A stretch of DNA of 64,000 bases, from assembly GCA_965249215.1 (NCBI GenBank), contig CBDFLN010000001.1:930001-994000 (forward strand), given 5' to 3'. The stretch is from G963667675 sp965249215. Its GTDB lineage: Bacteria; Chloroflexota; Dehalococcoidia; Lucifugimonadales; UBA3495. Both the position numbers and the translations under genes were made by a program. This document shows positions 53,219-61,795 of this stretch, in pieces. Under the pieces are notes generated by a model. It was not told the origin of the DNA, searched no databases, and worked only from the letters and a program-made list of their open reading frames with translations. The first letter of the stretch is position 1. Each line of letters begins with the position of its first letter.

Positions 53219-53867
53219 TCGCCGCCTCTACTTGTTCCGTTGGCAATTGATACGCTAATGCAACCCGGCCTGGTGGGTCCCCCGCTTCCACCAGCGACCA
53301 TAGGACCTGCGTGGCTATTCGAGTCCCTTTAAGGCAAGGTTCACCAAAAGAGATTTTCGGGTCGAGCACAATGCCTTTTTGGGGTTCCCATTTTGTTGGG
53401 AGCTGATCCTCGCCGAACGCCATGTTGTGCATAGGACCTACAAAGAGTTCCACGAAGTCGAAGGCTGACTGCCAGTTCTTGGTGATGGCGATGGGAATAT
53501 TGTTCTCCCGAATGTAGATGTGCAATCCAGAAATCCATAGGGGTTCCATAGCAAATGGGTGAGACGATCCCCGTGCAGCCAGTTCATGATGTGCCTTCCG
53601 TATTTCCAGTGATGTGACCCCGTGTGCACGGAATACGGCGATCATTCGTAAGCTCACAAGGTCAAGGAATGTTAAGGCCACCCTCCCCCCCCGCAGTCCA
53701 GTCAGATATTGCCCTGTCAGCCCATCTCTAACCCATCGGAACAGATGGCGAGTAGTAACACCTTCACTAGGGGGGTGGGGCTTAGGGGACGTAGCTTGAA
53801 TAAGCGCGGCAGCATCTACTACCGGATAAACACCGGAATGTATCGGTCTCTCGATCGTTGCCACCAT
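53190..53867 (-). CDS. DUF433-containing antitoxin, VapB45-like
   Basis: 225 residues. The N-terminal half resembles a MerR-like winged-helix region (TRHLFRWVRDGLTGQYL, LTFLDLVSLRMIAVFRAHGVTSLEIRKAH). The C-terminal domain is DUF433 (GIVLDPKISFGEPCLKGTRIATQVLWSLVEAGDPPGRVALAYQLPTEQVEAAIAW). The PIN-like toxin gene follows with overlap. It probably neutralises the toxin and represses the shared promoter. Confidence 0.72.
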   Translation of the reverse strand: MVATIERPIHSGVYPVVDAAALIQATSPKPHPPSEGVTTRHLFRWVRDGLTGQYLTGLRGGRVALTFLDLVSLRMIAVFRAHGVTSLEIRKAHHELAARGSSHPFAMEPLWISGLHIYIRENNIPIAITKNWQSAFDFVELFVGPMHNMAFGEDQLPTKWEPQKGIVLDPKISFGEPCLKGTRIATQVLWSLVEAGDPPGRVALAYQLPTEQVEAAIAWENQLAA

Positions 53868-53956
53868 AGTTGACCTCCCGTTCTTGAATGCTATATTCTT
53901 GAAGGACGGAAGATAGACGGAGATGTCGGTGTCGGATCGCCTTTCGGCATGCTATT

Positions 53957-53990
53957 AACCTCGTTGCAGTTGCCGAACTGCAACGAGGTT
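53957..53990. repeat. Perfect 15-bp inverted repeat hairpin
   Basis: AACCTCGTTGCAGTT, four bases, then its exact reverse complement. It lies about 30 bases beyond the IS1595 transposase stop and upstream of the DUF433 gene. Without a T tract it is not a standard terminator. It could be an element end or an operator. Confidence 0.7.
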
Positions 53991-54021
53991 AGGTAACTCC
54001 ACGTCTGTCATGCTTTCGCTC

Positions 54022-54999
54022 TTATAGCATCCTTGGCTGCCGGGTGTCCTTCGGACCAATCAGGTCGGCGTAAGTAAGCCTCTTGCCCACCATCCCCGCC
54101 GCCATTTTACCCATCTGGTCTTGCGTGTCAAGTGGCCGGACGTTGTGCCGCCCTGAGAATTCATCCAAGTACCGTCCCAAGTGCTTCACCGAGACGTGGT
54201 GATACGTCCCGTGGAGCCCGCGCTTCATCAAGGCCCAGAAAGATTCTATTCCGTTGGTGCCCGCCTGCCGCTTCACATACTCCCCGGCGGAGTGCTTGAC
54301 GGTCCAATGAGAACGGCGCGGCATCCCCTCGTATGCTGCGGCTTCGTCCGTGTAGACCACGGAGCCAATGTCAGTGGACTCCAAGACGAACCCATGTAGG
54401 TCCGCTCTATCGGTGAAGGCTATTGGTCGGGCGGTGATCTGCCCCGTGTCTCTATCCTTGGCCCCTACAACCGCCGTCTTTCCGACAGTGCCACGTCCAG
54501 CGTTGAGTTTCTTGCTCTTGTGCTTGTTGCGTTCCTTGCCGCCGATATAAGTTTCGTCAACTTCGGTAGGGCCGTAGAAGCGCGCGGTTTCGTCGTTCCA
54601 AGTCTCCCGTATGCGATGGGCCATGAACCAGGCACTTTCCTGCTTGATGCCCAGGTCCCGATGCAACTTCATGCTAGATACACCCTTTAGGCTGGTTGTG
54701 TGGAGGTAAAAGGCCAACGCCCACTCGCTCATTGATAACTTGCTGTCGTGCATGATAGTGCCAGTCTTGACGGTGAAGTTCTTCAGGCAGGTCTTGCAGT
54801 GGTACTGGGGGGTCTTCCTCGTGGACTTCCTGATGCTGACAGCGTCGCTCTCGCAGTAGGCGCAACGCATGCCGTCCGGCCACCGCTTCGATACGAACCA
54901 CGCCTCAGCCTTTGCGTCATCACCGAACTGTTGCAGGGCAGCCTTGAGGGTAATACCCTTGCGGTATGACTGCCCAGGTGCCCCGTTGGTAGCGCTCAT
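54022..54999 (-). CDS. IS1595 family (ISXO2-like) transposase
   Basis: A 325-residue transposase. An N-terminal zinc ribbon (CAYCESD and CKTCLKNFTVKTGT) is followed by the helical LSMSEWALAFYLHTTSLKGVSSMKL region. The DDE core follows, with VDETYIGGKERNKHKSKK, VYTDEAAAYEGM and the Glu in NGIESFWALMKRG. The frame is complete. Terminal repeats were not resolved; hairpins lie near both ends (53957-53990 and 55032-55073). Confidence 0.9.
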   Translation of the reverse strand: MSATNGAPGQSYRKGITLKAALQQFGDDAKAEAWFVSKRWPDGMRCAYCESDAVSIRKSTRKTPQYHCKTCLKNFTVKTGTIMHDSKLSMSEWALAFYLHTTSLKGVSSMKLHRDLGIKQESAWFMAHRIRETWNDETARFYGPTEVDETYIGGKERNKHKSKKLNAGRGTVGKTAVVGAKDRDTGQITARPIAFTDRADLHGFVLESTDIGSVVYTDEAAAYEGMPRRSHWTVKHSAGEYVKRQAGTNGIESFWALMKRGLHGTYHHVSVKHLGRYLDEFSGRHNVRPLDTQDQMGKMAAGMVGKRLTYADLIGPKDTRQPRML

Positions 55000-55031
55000 G
55001 TATCCCGCTCCGTATCTGATTTACATGAATA

Positions 55032-55073
55032 TTGTACCAAAATACGGGCCGGAAGTCAAGGGATTTTGGTACA
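55032..55073. repeat. 11-bp inverted repeat upstream of the IS1595 transposase
   Basis: TGTACCAAAAT at 55033-55043 and its exact reverse complement ATTTTGGTACA at 55063-55073, 19 bases apart. It lies 34 bases upstream of the transposase start, so it may be an operator or part of the element end. Confidence 0.55.
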
Positions 55074-55193
55074 CAAACGGGTAATTCCCATAATTAAGGC
55101 CGGAATGAAAGCGAAGTAGTGAACTCGGAGAGGAATTGCATTGGAAATACTGTCAACTACCCTAGAGATTCGCTCTAGTTGAGGTGGACCCGG

Positions 55194-55736
55194 TTATTTG
55201 GACAGAATCAAGGCGGAGTTAAGTGAGAGTCCCTGACCTCCTGCCAGTAGGTCTGCTTCAGTACCGAGTGAACACCTCCCTTCATTAGACTCCTCTTCCA
55301 CGACTCCCTGCTCCCCGTGGAACACCTCGGCCGGGGTCCGGTAGCCTAGGGCCTGATGGGGCCTAAGTCCGTTGTAGAACCGGAAGTAATCTTCCAGTCC
55401 CCTCTGGGCATCGAGGACGTTGGCGTAGGCTTTCAGGTTCACTTCTTCATACTTCACTGTTCGCCACAGCCGCTCCACAAAGATGTTGTCTTGGTACCGC
55501 CCTTTCCCGTCCATGCTGATCCTCACACCGCGGTCCTGCAGGACCTGGGTGAACTCCAGGCTGGTGAACTGGCTTCCCTGTTCGGTGTTGAACACCTCCG
55601 GTTTGCCCTTGCCCAGAGCCTCCGTCAGGGCCTCGGCGCAAAAGCCAGCCTCCAGAGTGTTAGACAGACGCCAGGACAGGACATACCGGCTGTACCAGTC
55701 CATGACTGCCACCAGGTAGAGGAATCCCCTGAACTA
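55194..55736 (-). pseudogene. IS3-family transposase remnant (C-terminal half)
   Basis: A 172-residue open segment from 55712 matches the second half of IS3-type OrfB: LVAVMDWYSRYVLSWRLSNTLEAGFC, VFNTEQGSQFTSLEFTQVL, VFVERLWRTVKYEEV-like and YNGLRPHQALGYRTPAEVF. Similarity continues upstream (FRGFLYL) across an in-frame TAG and then stops. The N-terminal half is missing and the second catalytic Asp reads Glu (NTEQGSQF, usually NTDQGSQF). It is an inactive relic. Confidence 0.75.
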
Positions 55737-55915
55737 GATGGCTGGCTCCGAGGGCTGTGATGGTCCAACTAGCGCCTGCCCAGTCTGGTAAATAAGGAGG
55801 CCGGAATTCATATTCCGGCCTCGTCGACCGCAAGATTCACACCCCTCGTTTTGAACCGGCCTCTCACCGCAACGCCGCTTTGCCGATATAGACGGCGTAT
55901 GCTACAGTATGGGGC

Positions 55916-56125
55916 ATGAACCCCGTGCAGGAGAGGCTGGCGGAGCTGACGGGAAAGGGTTGGACCATGGCGGCGATTGCCCGTGAGGTCGGAACCTCCT
56001 ACAACACCATCCAGAAGTGGAAGGCCGGGGAGCGGTATCCGACGCCGGAGAAGCCGATCCTGCAGGCCCTGGATGGCCTGTGCCAGCGCAAGCGCATCCC
56101 CAAGAAGCGGCAGGCCCCCGCGTGA
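55916..56125 (+). CDS. Small helix-turn-helix protein
   Basis: 69 residues. A helix-turn-helix is evident in GWTMAAIAREVGTSYNTIQKWKAGERYPTP, followed by a basic tail. It resembles phage or plasmid Cro-like regulators. The stop overlaps a GTG start (GTGA) of the next gene, so the two are co-translated. It is the first gene of a run of plus-strand accessory genes. Confidence 0.7.
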   Translation: MNPVQERLAELTGKGWTMAAIAREVGTSYNTIQKWKAGERYPTPEKPILQALDGLCQRKRIPKKRQAPA

Positions 56126-56478
56126 CCGATGAAGTTAACAAAGGAGAGACCCCCTGGGCCGCTACGCCGTTGCCTGAGCCCCAACTGGACTTTCAGTGCA
56201 TCGGCAGAACCTGGCATGACGACCCCAGGGAAGACCCGGGATACTTGACGTGGCTGCCGGGGATCGCTGGAAGTCACGAATATGGGAAGGCTGGCTTCTA
56301 TTGCGAGTCCTGCACATATGGGGTGCATAGGGCAGCCCAGAAGGCTGGACTGCCATTCGTTACCGGGCCAACCCTGGAAGAGGAGTTGGTCCGGAGAGGA
56401 CTGGGCCACCTGCTCGATTTTCACGAATGGTTGCCGTTGTTGGCCCCGACCATCCCGGCTGAGTGGCGCAACAAGTGA
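56122..56478 (+). CDS. Hypothetical protein coupled to the HTH gene
   Basis: 118 residues from a GTG that overlaps the previous stop by four bases. It is Trp/His-rich (RTWHDDPREDPGYLTWLPGIAGSHEYGKAGFYCESCTYGVHRAAQ) with a possible metal-binding pair C-E-S-C. I do not recognise the family. Tight coupling to the HTH protein suggests an accessory role in the same element. Confidence 0.55.
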   Translation: MTDEVNKGETPWAATPLPEPQLDFQCIGRTWHDDPREDPGYLTWLPGIAGSHEYGKAGFYCESCTYGVHRAAQKAGLPFVTGPTLEEELVRRGLGHLLDFHEWLPLLAPTIPAEWRNK

Positions 56479-56502
56479 ATGCACCCCACTGACTAGGATG
56501 AC

Positions 56503-57087
56503 ATGACGACAGCACTGCCTGAGCCTGAACGAAGAACGACTGTTCAAGACCATGTGGAGATGAGCCACAGGTTCCTTGACCATGCCCAGAGCGAACTGAA
56601 TGCAGGTCGGCGCCTCCAGGCGTCAGAGAAGGTCTGGGGAGCCGTGTCCCACGCGCTTTCCGCCATAGGAAAGCAGCGCGGCTGGAAGCATGAAACCGAG
56701 TTTGATGCCCATGATATCTCCTCACAGATGGGTATTGAGTACGGGCGAAGTCACGAGTTCGGTGCAGGGTATGTGACGGCTTTTCACCAGCACAAGAGCT
56801 TTCACCGAAACTTAGATATGGACGAGGATATCCAGGTCAGCATAGACCTAACCCGCGATTACGTCGCTGCGTTGGATTCCGTCCGGGAGCTGCCAGCGAA
56901 GCCCGTTACCATCGCGAGCAAGACTCAACAGGACCGCCTCGGAAGATTGTTAGGTGTCCCAGATGAACTGCGGGATGAGAAACTCCCCATAAAAGGGAAG
57001 CCTGACCCGTTTGGCTTTTCCCGGTTCGATAACGACGGTAATCCCAGGGGCCCGCTGGCCGATCTTGGCGAAGGAAAAACCTGGTAG
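56503..57087 (+). CDS. HEPN-like (PaREP1/DUF5618-type) protein
   Basis: 194 residues. The first half fits the helical HEPN-like pattern of the PaREP1 group: MSHRFLDHAQSELNAGRRLQASEKVWGAVSHALSAIGKQRGW. The R-x4-H RNase motif of active HEPN toxins is not evident, so a nuclease role is doubtful. The C-terminal 70 residues are polar without a recognised domain. It is in the same plus-strand run as the HTH gene. Confidence 0.55.
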   Translation: MTTALPEPERRTTVQDHVEMSHRFLDHAQSELNAGRRLQASEKVWGAVSHALSAIGKQRGWKHETEFDAHDISSQMGIEYGRSHEFGAGYVTAFHQHKSFHRNLDMDEDIQVSIDLTRDYVAALDSVRELPAKPVTIASKTQQDRLGRLLGVPDELRDEKLPIKGKPDPFGFSRFDNDGNPRGPLADLGEGKTW

Positions 57088-57092
57088 GGCGG

Positions 57093-57263
57093 ATGAGTAA
57101 ACCGAACCGATTTTTGCAACAGCAACTCGATTATTTCAACAAGTGGCTTTTGTTCAACAAAGCCGGGATCCCCACACCGGGGGGTCACCTGCAGCTCCAC
57201 CAGGGCGAGGGCGGGCCCCACGTCGCCGGAGCCGGCGGACGCGTTCCCACGACAACCCCATAA
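57093..57263 (+). CDS. Possible small protein
   Basis: A 56-residue frame from ATG, five bases after the HEPN-like gene stop, with GGGCGG upstream. Its first third (NRFLQQQLDYFNKWLLFNKA) looks protein-like. The rest is Gly/Pro-rich. No family recognised. Confidence 0.35.
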   Translation: MSKPNRFLQQQLDYFNKWLLFNKAGIPTPGGHLQLHQGEGGPHVAGAGGRVPTTTP

Positions 57264-57356
57264 ATGACCACGAAACCCCAGCACAAGGCCACGAAACGGG
57301 CCAAAAGCATAGTCAAAGTGACCACGGAAATCGTGCCTAATTGCAACCATAAATGA
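57264..57356 (+). CDS. Possible very small basic protein
   Basis: Thirty codons from an ATG directly after the previous stop, Lys/Thr-rich (KPQHKATKRAKSIVKV). It is compact and could be chance. It is listed because of its abutting position. Confidence 0.2.
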   Translation: MTTKPQHKATKRAKSIVKVTTEIVPNCNHK

Positions 57357-57527
57357 CCTTTTCAAGCTTGATTTGCTGCAATTGTGGGCATTTACAGGCC
57401 TGCACACGCTCCATGAGAAAAACCCCAGGAACCATTATATTATTCTATGAAGGTCTTGGAAGCTAACGAAACCGGTTGACGGCGGTCGCCGGGGCCTGGC
57501 CAAGCCCTGGGTCAGAGGAGGCAAGCA

Positions 57528-58502
57528 GTGGCTAGAGGACGGCGGAAGGGGAGGCCTACCCCGGTCAAGGTCCGGCCGGGGAGACGGTCCGGGCCTTTAA
57601 AGGACCTGGACCTGTCCCAGGCATTAGCGAAGCTGGCGATGGCGGACCGGGAGAAACGGGCGGCGGCCACCAGGGACCTGGCCAGGGTGGACCCCCGGAG
57701 CGACGAAGCGATAGACATACTGGCCAGGCTGATAAAGTCCAGGGCCTGGCCCAAGCCGAGGGGCCTGGAGCGAGTGTCGGCGACCCATCTCCTGGCGACG
57801 TTCAAGACTGAGGCCGACTTCCAGGGCACCATCAATGACGTGTCCGCGGCGCTGGCGCTCATGGACGTGGTGCACGATGTCCCCTCGCGCCGGGACTACG
57901 CGGTGGCGATGGTCAAGGCAGCCCCCCGCAAGTATCGCAAGAAGCTGGCCCGCCTGGAGGCCAGAGAGAAAGCACGCCGCGCCCGGGAGGCCGAGGAGAG
58001 GGTCCGGGGCTGGCTCGAGGCGGCACGCCAAGAACAGGCCGCGGCCGCGGTGGCCACCGAACAAGAGACCCTGCGCCGGTGGGCGACGTTGCCGGCGACG
58101 TCGCCCAGGACCACCGGGGAGCTGCGCCTCGTCCTGCAGGAGCGCCGATCGGCGGCTGAACGTCACCGTCAGGAAGCCGAGGAGCGCCAGGCAGCAGAGC
58201 GCCAGGCGGCCGAGGAGCGCCGGCTGGACCAGGAGCGCCAGGTAGCCGAAGAACGCCGGCTGGACCAGGAGCGCCAGGAAGCCGAAGAACTCCGGGCGGC
58301 CAGGGAACGCCGGGAGGCAGCAGAACGCCGCCGGCTGGAGTGGGCCGCACGAGAACGCCGGGCGCGGAGCTTCGGTAGCCGCCTTCGAAATGTTGTGGTC
58401 ACGGTCCTGGTCGTGGCCGTCTTGTGCATGGTCGCGGGGCTGGGGATAGCCGGCTACTCCCAACTGCAGGACCTGGGCCTGGTCGACCGCATCCCATGGT
58501 AA
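57528..58502 (+). CDS. Coiled-coil membrane protein
   Basis: 324 residues. A basic N-terminus is followed by a helical segment (about 25-140). A long, strongly charged coiled coil made of repeated EERRLDQERQ(V/E)AEE-type units follows (about 140-285). One transmembrane helix is near the C-terminus (VVVTVLVVAVLCMVAGLGIAGY, about 292-313). No family recognised. It may tether the coil to the membrane. The ParB-like gene follows after nine bases. Confidence 0.6.
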   Translation: MARGRRKGRPTPVKVRPGRRSGPLKDLDLSQALAKLAMADREKRAAATRDLARVDPRSDEAIDILARLIKSRAWPKPRGLERVSATHLLATFKTEADFQGTINDVSAALALMDVVHDVPSRRDYAVAMVKAAPRKYRKKLARLEAREKARRAREAEERVRGWLEAARQEQAAAAVATEQETLRRWATLPATSPRTTGELRLVLQERRSAAERHRQEAEERQAAERQAAEERRLDQERQVAEERRLDQERQEAEELRAARERREAAERRRLEWAARERRARSFGSRLRNVVVTVLVVAVLCMVAGLGIAGYSQLQDLGLVDRIPW

Positions 58503-58511
58503 GATGCACGC

Positions 58512-59390
58512 ATGACACCTGAAGAACTTGCACAGCTCACGCGGTCCAGGTACAGCCGGGAATGGGGAGACCTGAGCGCCGGTGAACAGACTGCGTTGAC
58601 CGAGGACATCAAGCGCCGGGGCGTCCTGCACCCGCCCAAGGTTCGAGCCGGCGAGGTAATCGACGGCTGGCATCGCGTCCTGGCGGCGATCGCTGCCGGT
58701 CGGAGCATCGACGTGGTGGAGCTGGACGCGGCGACCACCCACGAAGAGCTGGCATCGTTGACGGCGGCGGAGAACTGCCTCCGGCGGAACATGCCGAAGC
58801 TCGACGCGGCGTTGGCGCTGACCCGGCTTCGGGGCATGGCGGACGATGGGACATGCTCGACTACGGTCGAGGCGGACGCCTCGATGCTGGGGACCTCGGA
58901 GCGGACCATCCAGTATGCCCGTGCCCAGCTGCGCCAGGAGATGGGCCTTTCGACGCCAGGGAGCGCCCCCCCGGCCGAGGAATCCCGGCGGGATTGCAAT
59001 CCCGCCGCAGGTGCGGGATTGCCTGGGGGTGCAAGTTTGCACCCCTCGAACCCTGGACTCCAACCCCAGCCCCAGGGCGTCAGCTCGGAGAACGTCGACG
59101 CCGGGATAGGGCTGGTGGTCCGGCGCTCGGTGCGGGATGCGGAGCTGGTGGCGGCGATGGCCAGGTCGACGGCGCTGGCCAGGCCCGCGGCGACGCTGCT
59201 TCGGGCAGCGGCGAAGCTGGCCGTGGATCTGCCGGCCGACTACCGGCGGCGGTTGACCGACGTCGTGGCTTGCATCCTGTGCGGCCAGGACCTGGCCCCG
59301 GAGCTGGTTGACGGGCTGCGGAGCTGCTGCGTGGGCTGCATGCGGCGCGTGCCGCGGGCCGAGTTGACGAAAGCGCTCAGGCGTGATTAG
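58512..59390 (+). CDS. ParB-like protein
   Basis: 292 residues. The N-terminal ParB/Sulfiredoxin-like fold is visible (LTEDIKRRGVLHPPKVRAGEVIDGWHRVLAAIAAG), followed by a helical part with ENCLRRNMPKLDAALALTRL and a helix-turn-helix-like TSERTIQYARAQL. The C-terminal third has cysteines in CILCGQDL and CCVGCMRR, a possible zinc site. No parA partner is seen. It could serve as a regulator or in partition of the mobile element. GC-rich palindromes lie inside the gene (58981-59030). Confidence 0.65.
   Translation: MTPEELAQLTRSRYSREWGDLSAGEQTALTEDIKRRGVLHPPKVRAGEVIDGWHRVLAAIAAGRSIDVVELDAATTHEELASLTAAENCLRRNMPKLDAALALTRLRGMADDGTCSTTVEADASMLGTSERTIQYARAQLRQEMGLSTPGSAPPAEESRRDCNPAAGAGLPGGASLHPSNPGLQPQPQGVSSENVDAGIGLVVRRSVRDAELVAAMARSTALARPAATLLRAAAKLAVDLPADYRRRLTDVVACILCGQDLAPELVDGLRSCCVGCMRRVPRAELTKALRRD
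58981..59030. repeat. Palindromes within the ParB-like gene
   Basis: A perfect palindrome of 22 bases is centred at about 58997 (CGGCGGGATTG with its complement). It overlaps AATCCCGGCGGGATT, and GCGGGATTGC recurs 12 bases later. Such clustered GGGATT units could be a protein-binding site, for instance parS-like. Confidence 0.4.
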
Positions 59391-59718
59391 GCGTGAAACC
59401 CCGGCGGCCGCTGAAAATCCGACGCGCTGTAAGCGGCTTTAAGGCCGCTCTGGGCTTTCGGCTGGATAACAACCCACGGAAACCCCGGCCTTAGCCAGCC
59501 CCGGCGACGTCGTGTTGCCCAGGGCCGGTAATTCCCCCAACCCCCACCCCGGTTTCCGGAGCCGGAGGCCTGGGCGGCGTCCTGGCCCCGCAGGTCCTAC
59601 CACAAACCACAAACGTAACAAGTCGCCCCAATAAACATTGGCAGGGCCATTTCGAGGGTGTTACGTTAAGGGGCGATCCACCCGCGGGCGGTGCCCCACT
59701 CACGTAACGGAGGCATAC
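59391..59718 (+). other. Leader region of the zinc-ribbon gene
   Basis: No gene. It contains the pseudoknot-capable repeats listed next and a CACGTAACGGAGG ribosome-site region before 59719. Confidence 0.4.
59612..59676 (+). promoter_or_regulatory. Interleaved inverted repeats with pseudoknot potential
   Basis: Element A AACGTAACA (59612-59620) pairs with TGTTACGTT (59659-59667). Element B TCGCCCC (59623-59629) pairs with GGGGCGA (59670-59676). The order A-B-A'-B' permits an H-type pseudoknot of 9 and 7 bp. It lies 43 bases before the zinc-ribbon gene start and may regulate it. Confidence 0.4.
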
Positions 59719-59916
59719 ATGGCCAAGTCCAGGGGATACTACGGGCGGGAAATCCAGCTCCAAAGCCTAACCTGCGACCAGTGCGGCGAGACCTACCAGG
59801 GCGCCCGGCGGTCCTGGACCAGGGGCCAATACTGCCGGAACGCCTGCAGGCAAAAAGCGTACAGGGACCGCCGGGCGCAGCTCGGGCCTCGGGATATGCA
59901 GGGGGCGGCGGAATGA
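59719..59916 (+). CDS. Small zinc-ribbon protein
   Basis: 65 residues from an ATG with CGGAGG upstream. Four cysteines in CDQCGETY...YCRNACRQKAYRDRR form a probable zinc ribbon followed by a basic segment, as in small phage or plasmid nucleic-acid-binding proteins. Its stop overlaps the ATG of a following gene that has been cut off by an insertion. Confidence 0.65.
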   Translation: MAKSRGYYGREIQLQSLTCDQCGETYQGARRSWTRGQYCRNACRQKAYRDRRAQLGPRDMQGAAE

Positions 59917-59942
59917 CGAAACCGAAAGAGCCTTACGGGTAA
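59913..59942 (+). pseudogene. Gene start truncated by the inverted-repeat insertion
   Basis: An ATG overlapping the previous stop (ATGA) opens MTKPKEPY. At 59937 the 55-bp inverted repeat begins and the frame ends at once (GGG TAA). The coupling implies that a real downstream gene was interrupted here. Confidence 0.5.
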
Positions 59943-59991
59943 TTATAGCCATACCGACGGCCAACGTCTCACAAATGGACAATGGTTTAAA
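59937..59991 (+). repeat. 55-bp inverted repeat, left copy
   Basis: GGGTAATTATAGCCATACCG through TGGTTTAAA. The reverse complement occurs base for base at 63285-63339. The two copies bracket about 3.3 kb. Confidence 0.9.
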
Positions 59992-60263
59992 GAATGCCGA
60001 CGATTTACTCAGAGGGATATTCAGCCATATGGGAAATGTGGGCTAAGAAAACCCATGGTAGGTTTGACTGTTTCCTAATCTCTCACGAAGATAATTGACG
60101 ATATTGGGGCATTACAACCGCAACGTCCGCACAAGCGCGACCATCGTGTGAGAGACTTGTCGTGTGGGCTAAGCCGGGGTGGCCTGAGCGACTCCTTTAT
60201 TACTCCGCCCTTTACACGCTTGGAAGAGCTTAGCTGTGGGGTCCGCCGCCCGACCACAACACT

Positions 60264-60590
60264 TCATCGAACATGTACTCCGGCTAGGGTACGGAAAACC
60301 TTCAAGCCTACCCCGGCTAGAAGTAATGTGACGGGAGCAGCGTACAGCACGAAAACTGCTCCGAATACAGTCGGGATCACCGAGCACAAAAGACAAAGAC
60401 TCGCTGGGATCAGCCACTTGGGGCTATTGGGCCTGAGGATCAGTCCGATGCCCGCGGCGGACGCTAGCACCAGCGTCGCCATGTTAAGGAGGTTTATTTC
60501 TGCTGTCGGGCGGACTAGCAGGGAGACGAAGAGGCCTACGCTGACCGCAAGTGCTAGCGCCCCACTGCCTACGAGCGTCAATTGCTCCAA
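60264..60590 (-). CDS. Small polytopic membrane protein
   Basis: 108 residues with about four hydrophobic segments (LALAVSVGLFVSLLV, LATLVLASAAGIGLIL, IPASLCLLCSVIPTVFGAVFVLY, VTLLLAGVGL). No family recognised. It lies inside the inverted-repeat-bounded block, downstream of a hypothetical gene on the same strand. The segment 59992-60263 beyond it holds no clear gene. Confidence 0.45.
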   Translation of the reverse strand: MEQLTLVGSGALALAVSVGLFVSLLVRPTAEINLLNMATLVLASAAGIGLILRPNSPKWLIPASLCLLCSVIPTVFGAVFVLYAAPVTLLLAGVGLKVFRTLAGVHVR

Positions 60591-60609
60591 GTGTCTGATA
60601 AATCTAGCC

Positions 60610-61425
60610 TTAGACGTTGATGGTATCGCCAGAGGCGTCTACACGTGCACCCAGACCTATAGGGAGCGCCTCTAGGTCTGGGCGCCCAAGAACTCGCTCT
60701 ATACAAGCTTTGCTACCGCCAATGTAGGTATCCAAAGAATCTATTTCGGTTGCAACGCACCAGGCCCGGTCTTCTGGCCACCAAATGTTCGGCGATTGCC
60801 CCCATCTTCCCCCAACATGCTTGTAAAACGACATGATGCTGTCCAGAGGGCCACAAAAGACCAAGTACTCCTCCCTGCGTGGAACTTTCAACTTAGCTAC
60901 CCTCTTGAAGTAGCGGTCATCAAGGAATCCATAGCCGTGCCAAAGGGAGAAATAGCAGCGTTCGGGTGTGGAAGTGAACCCTTTGAGGACACTGATCAGA
61001 ACCTGGCACTCGTCCTCGGGTAGCATCCCATAGAACGGGATGCGGCCCCACGAAGGTTTTTCGTCTAAGTGTACGTCAAGGTTTGCGATTCGACAGAACT
61101 GCATCTGTGGATGAACGACTTTCCCGTTCCACGACGCCACAGTGGACCACCTCACCTGTTCCCAACTTCGGTCAGCTTTCCAGAGTTTGGCCGGGTGAAA
61201 GACTCGTGCGTAGGCTTCAAATCCCTCTGGGACTAGAGATCCTACGAACCTTCCCTTCTCTGAAGCCCAGTCTCCAAGCCGCTCCTTGATCCAATTGGCC
61301 GGGTAGGGAGCGTTCATCAACTCGACACCGTCGGGTTGATGGTTCTTGCCCTGCGGCTGCCTTTGCCCTACAGATACCAAGTCGAGCACACGGGCAGCAG
61401 CTTTCAAAAGCCCGTTTACGGACAA
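60610..61425 (-). CDS. Hypothetical protein inside the inverted-repeat block
   Basis: 271 residues, soluble, rich in Trp and Tyr (WIKERLGDWASEKGRF, FHPAKLWKADRSWEQVRW, RCYFSLWHGYGFLDDRYFKRV, WGQSPNIWWPEDRAWCVATEID). It reads like an intact conserved protein with no signal or membrane segment. No known motif identified. It is followed after 19 bases by the small membrane protein gene. It is not a transposase by any visible motif. Confidence 0.55.
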   Translation of the reverse strand: MSVNGLLKAAARVLDLVSVGQRQPQGKNHQPDGVELMNAPYPANWIKERLGDWASEKGRFVGSLVPEGFEAYARVFHPAKLWKADRSWEQVRWSTVASWNGKVVHPQMQFCRIANLDVHLDEKPSWGRIPFYGMLPEDECQVLISVLKGFTSTPERCYFSLWHGYGFLDDRYFKRVAKLKVPRREEYLVFCGPLDSIMSFYKHVGGRWGQSPNIWWPEDRAWCVATEIDSLDTYIGGSKACIERVLGRPDLEALPIGLGARVDASGDTINV

Positions 61426-61795
61426 TTACTTACCTTCCGGCTATTCGATGTAATCCCACCGTATGTGTTGCCGTCCGGACCTAACATCCAATGGGCGCTG
61501 ATGGCCCTATAACGCCCGTTCTCGCAGGGGCCATGTGTTGTTACCCGGAATTACCCATATCAAGCTGCCTGGGTCCAAGCAACGCACCATCCTCGACGAG
61601 AGCCATCGTAGTATCACTCACGGATGCCGTCAACCATGCAATCAAGCTCACAAAACCATCTCTCGGCGTGGTGAGTTAGCGGCCCCAGGCAGCGGAGGTG
61701 GCTTTCACCACGTTTGCACTCCCTTCAAACTCCTCCGGGCACGCACCTCGCCCTTGGTTGCCTCTCTTCACCTCTGATGACCTCAAGGATAATCG
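61426..61795. other. Intergenic region without recognised features
   Basis: 370 bases between the hypothetical gene and the second IS1380 transposase. No clear gene, terminator or repeat is recognised. Confidence 0.35.

Noticed and set aside
57624..59063. A 479-codon minus-strand frame across the coiled-coil and ParB-like genes
   Set aside because: No motifs, and it crosses two well-supported plus-strand genes with their own start signals.
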